A stretch of DNA of 5,950 nt, from NCBI GenBank assembly GCA_947575935.1, contig CANPPM010000181.1, positions 1-5,950 of the forward strand, written 5' to 3'. The position numbers were made by a program, and so were the translations under genes. Below, piece after piece: positions 5,187 to 5,950 of this stretch; positions within the stretch are counted from its first letter, which is position 1; each line of letters starts with the position of its first letter. The notes below the pieces were generated by a model. That model searched no databases. It was not told the origin of the DNA and saw nothing but the letters and a program-made list of their open reading frames with translations. Source of the DNA: an uncultured Butyricicoccus sp. Lineage in GTDB: Bacteria > Bacillota > Clostridia > Oscillospirales > Butyricicoccaceae.

Positions 5187-5950
5187 TACATAAAGCAGGA
5201 TAGATTGATGTTATCGGCAACGTAATCTACCACGCTTTGCATATGATCCGCCCCCAAATGTTTTAGCTCCGCCATCGTATAAGCGCTGATGTCTGTCCCA
5301 AGCAGCTGAAATTTACGATCCTCGATGGCTCGGCGTACACCTTTGTCCGTTACATAAGTGGAAAAGAATGTCTTTACCTCGTCATACTTTTCTGATGGAA
5401 TGGTGTGTGTCAGCGCATATCCTTCAAATTCATCCTCTACCAATTCCTTTTTGCTCTTAAAGAAGGGCAGGACGCCAAATATTTTGTCCAGGATTTCACG
5501 GGCTGTAATGCGGCGATCACTGCCAATGGCACGCCGCAGCTTTTCCCAGGTGTAATACTCGTTTGGCTGATTCATGATGTGGTCGCCGATATAGCGGAGA
5601 ACGGCAGGGTAGTTGCCCTGCTCATATTGTTCTCTCGCAACCGGATCCTTTTTAACGGTTTCCTCGAATTTATCAAAGTACATTCGGTCAATTTTCATGC
5701 CTTCGGCGCCGATTCTGGTCTCTACCAACGTTCTCAATGGGTCGGGAGCAAAGTTTTCATATCCGTCCGGATGAACGGACGGAGTGCCTGACGGCATGCC
5801 TCTATCTTGAAAACAGGGTAGCGCTAAGACCTCGTCATAATCAAACGTTTTTTCAAAGTATTCGCAGTTGCCGAAGAAATCAAATACCTTAAAGGTTGCA
5901 ACGCTTGACAAAGGGAAACATGATAAACAACAACAAAATGGACTGTCAAC
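5186..5950 (-). CDS. hsdR: Type I restriction-modification restriction subunit HsdR, C-terminal region only (EcoEI-like)
   Basis: HsdR is the ATP-dependent translocase and nuclease of a type I system. Only the region after the helicase core is here. It starts at FKVFDFFGNCEYFE (about 5893-5852), continues through the helical C-terminal domain that binds the M-S complex (YIGDHI, WEKLRRAIG, ITAREILDKIFG) and ends YVADNINLSCFM. That ending fits the usual C-terminus of this family (...YVKDYVPLNxFM). The frame stays open to the window edge, but bases 5950-5897 translate to VDSPFCCCLSCFPLSSVAT. This does not resemble the expected GRGTRL motif VI and acidic/glycine linker that normally precede FxIFDFxxN. 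The nominal start TTG 5911 has no ribosome binding site. The gene is therefore either broken or rearranged close to 5900, or the window end is chimeric. The nuclease and motor domains are not in view. Confidence 0.8.
   Translation of the reverse strand, partial: VDSPFCCCLSCFPLSSVATFKVFDFFGNCEYFEKTFDYDEVLALPCFQDRGMPSGTPSVHPDGYENFAPDPLRTLVETRIGAEGMKIDRMYFDKFEETVKKDPVAREQYEQGNYPAVLRYIGDHIMNQPNEYYTWEKLRRAIGSDRRITAREILDKIFGVLPFFKSKKELVEDEFEGYALTHTIPSEKYDEVKTFFSTYVTDKGVRRAIEDRKFQLLGTDISAYTMAELKHLGADHMQSVVDYVADNINLSCFM
5920..5949 (-). promoter_or_regulatory. Promoter-like sequence facing into the hsdR fragment
   Basis: On the - strand TTGACA (5949-5944) and TATCAT (5925-5920) are separated by 18 bases. 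The -35 box is a perfect sigma-70/sigma-A match and the -10 box matches at five of six positions. It lies in the stretch that does not read as HsdR and points toward the hsd genes. Outward promoters are common at insertion-sequence ends, so this could belong to a mobile element that cut hsdR. Too little sequence remains to identify one. Confidence 0.35.

Noticed and set aside
4593..5225. 210-codon open frame on the + strand
   Set aside because: It is antisense to hsdM, which has all its methylase motifs. The translated product shows no family features.
1..5950. CRISPR array, tRNA, rRNA or complete insertion sequence
   Set aside because: No regularly spaced repeats, tRNA or rRNA-like sequence, or transposase reading frame could be seen on either strand.

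Overview
The window looks like chromosomal DNA of a Gram-positive anaerobe of the Clostridia type (Bacillota). This is an inference. It rests on the lipoprotein-anchored sugar-binding protein, the purine-rich ribosome binding sites and the gene content. No rRNA, tRNA or other marker gene allows a firmer placement.

Layout. Bases 1-754 (+) hold the downstream part of an inosose dehydratase-like (IolE-family) gene. It keeps one reading frame throughout but is broken by four in-frame stop codons packed between 266 and 328. Bases 755-999 are a leader with a repeated 9-base element and a hairpin that ends just before a ribosome binding site. Bases 1000-2022 (+) encode an apparently intact ribose-type sugar-binding lipoprotein of an ABC transporter. 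No ATPase or permease gene follows it. Bases 2023-2748 have no intact gene. They hold the C-terminal tail of an unidentified membrane protein (2098-2277), a strong 15-bp hairpin terminator (2295-2333) and a probable frameshifted small gene (2394-2626).

Bases 2749-5950 (-) carry a type I restriction-modification operon, transcribed right to left as hsdR, hsdM, hsdS. The HsdR C-terminal region is present, but the 40-50 bases before it at the window edge do not read as HsdR. HsdM has the AdoMet and NPPF motifs but is frameshifted by an apparent small deletion at about 4140-4144. The rest of HsdM continues in the other frame, directly fused to a two-domain HsdS. The ancestral product was therefore probably a single M-S chain of about 800 residues partnered with a separate R subunit.

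Taken together, the left part is an inositol or sugar uptake and catabolism locus in which only the binding protein is intact. The right part is a defence system with damage in R and M and an open S frame. The middle looks like a junction between the two, made of gene ends. The main message is decay and rearrangement. I did not find convincing evidence of a wholly new system. The M-S fusion, the clustered stop codons and the HsdR breakpoint are the points most worth checking.
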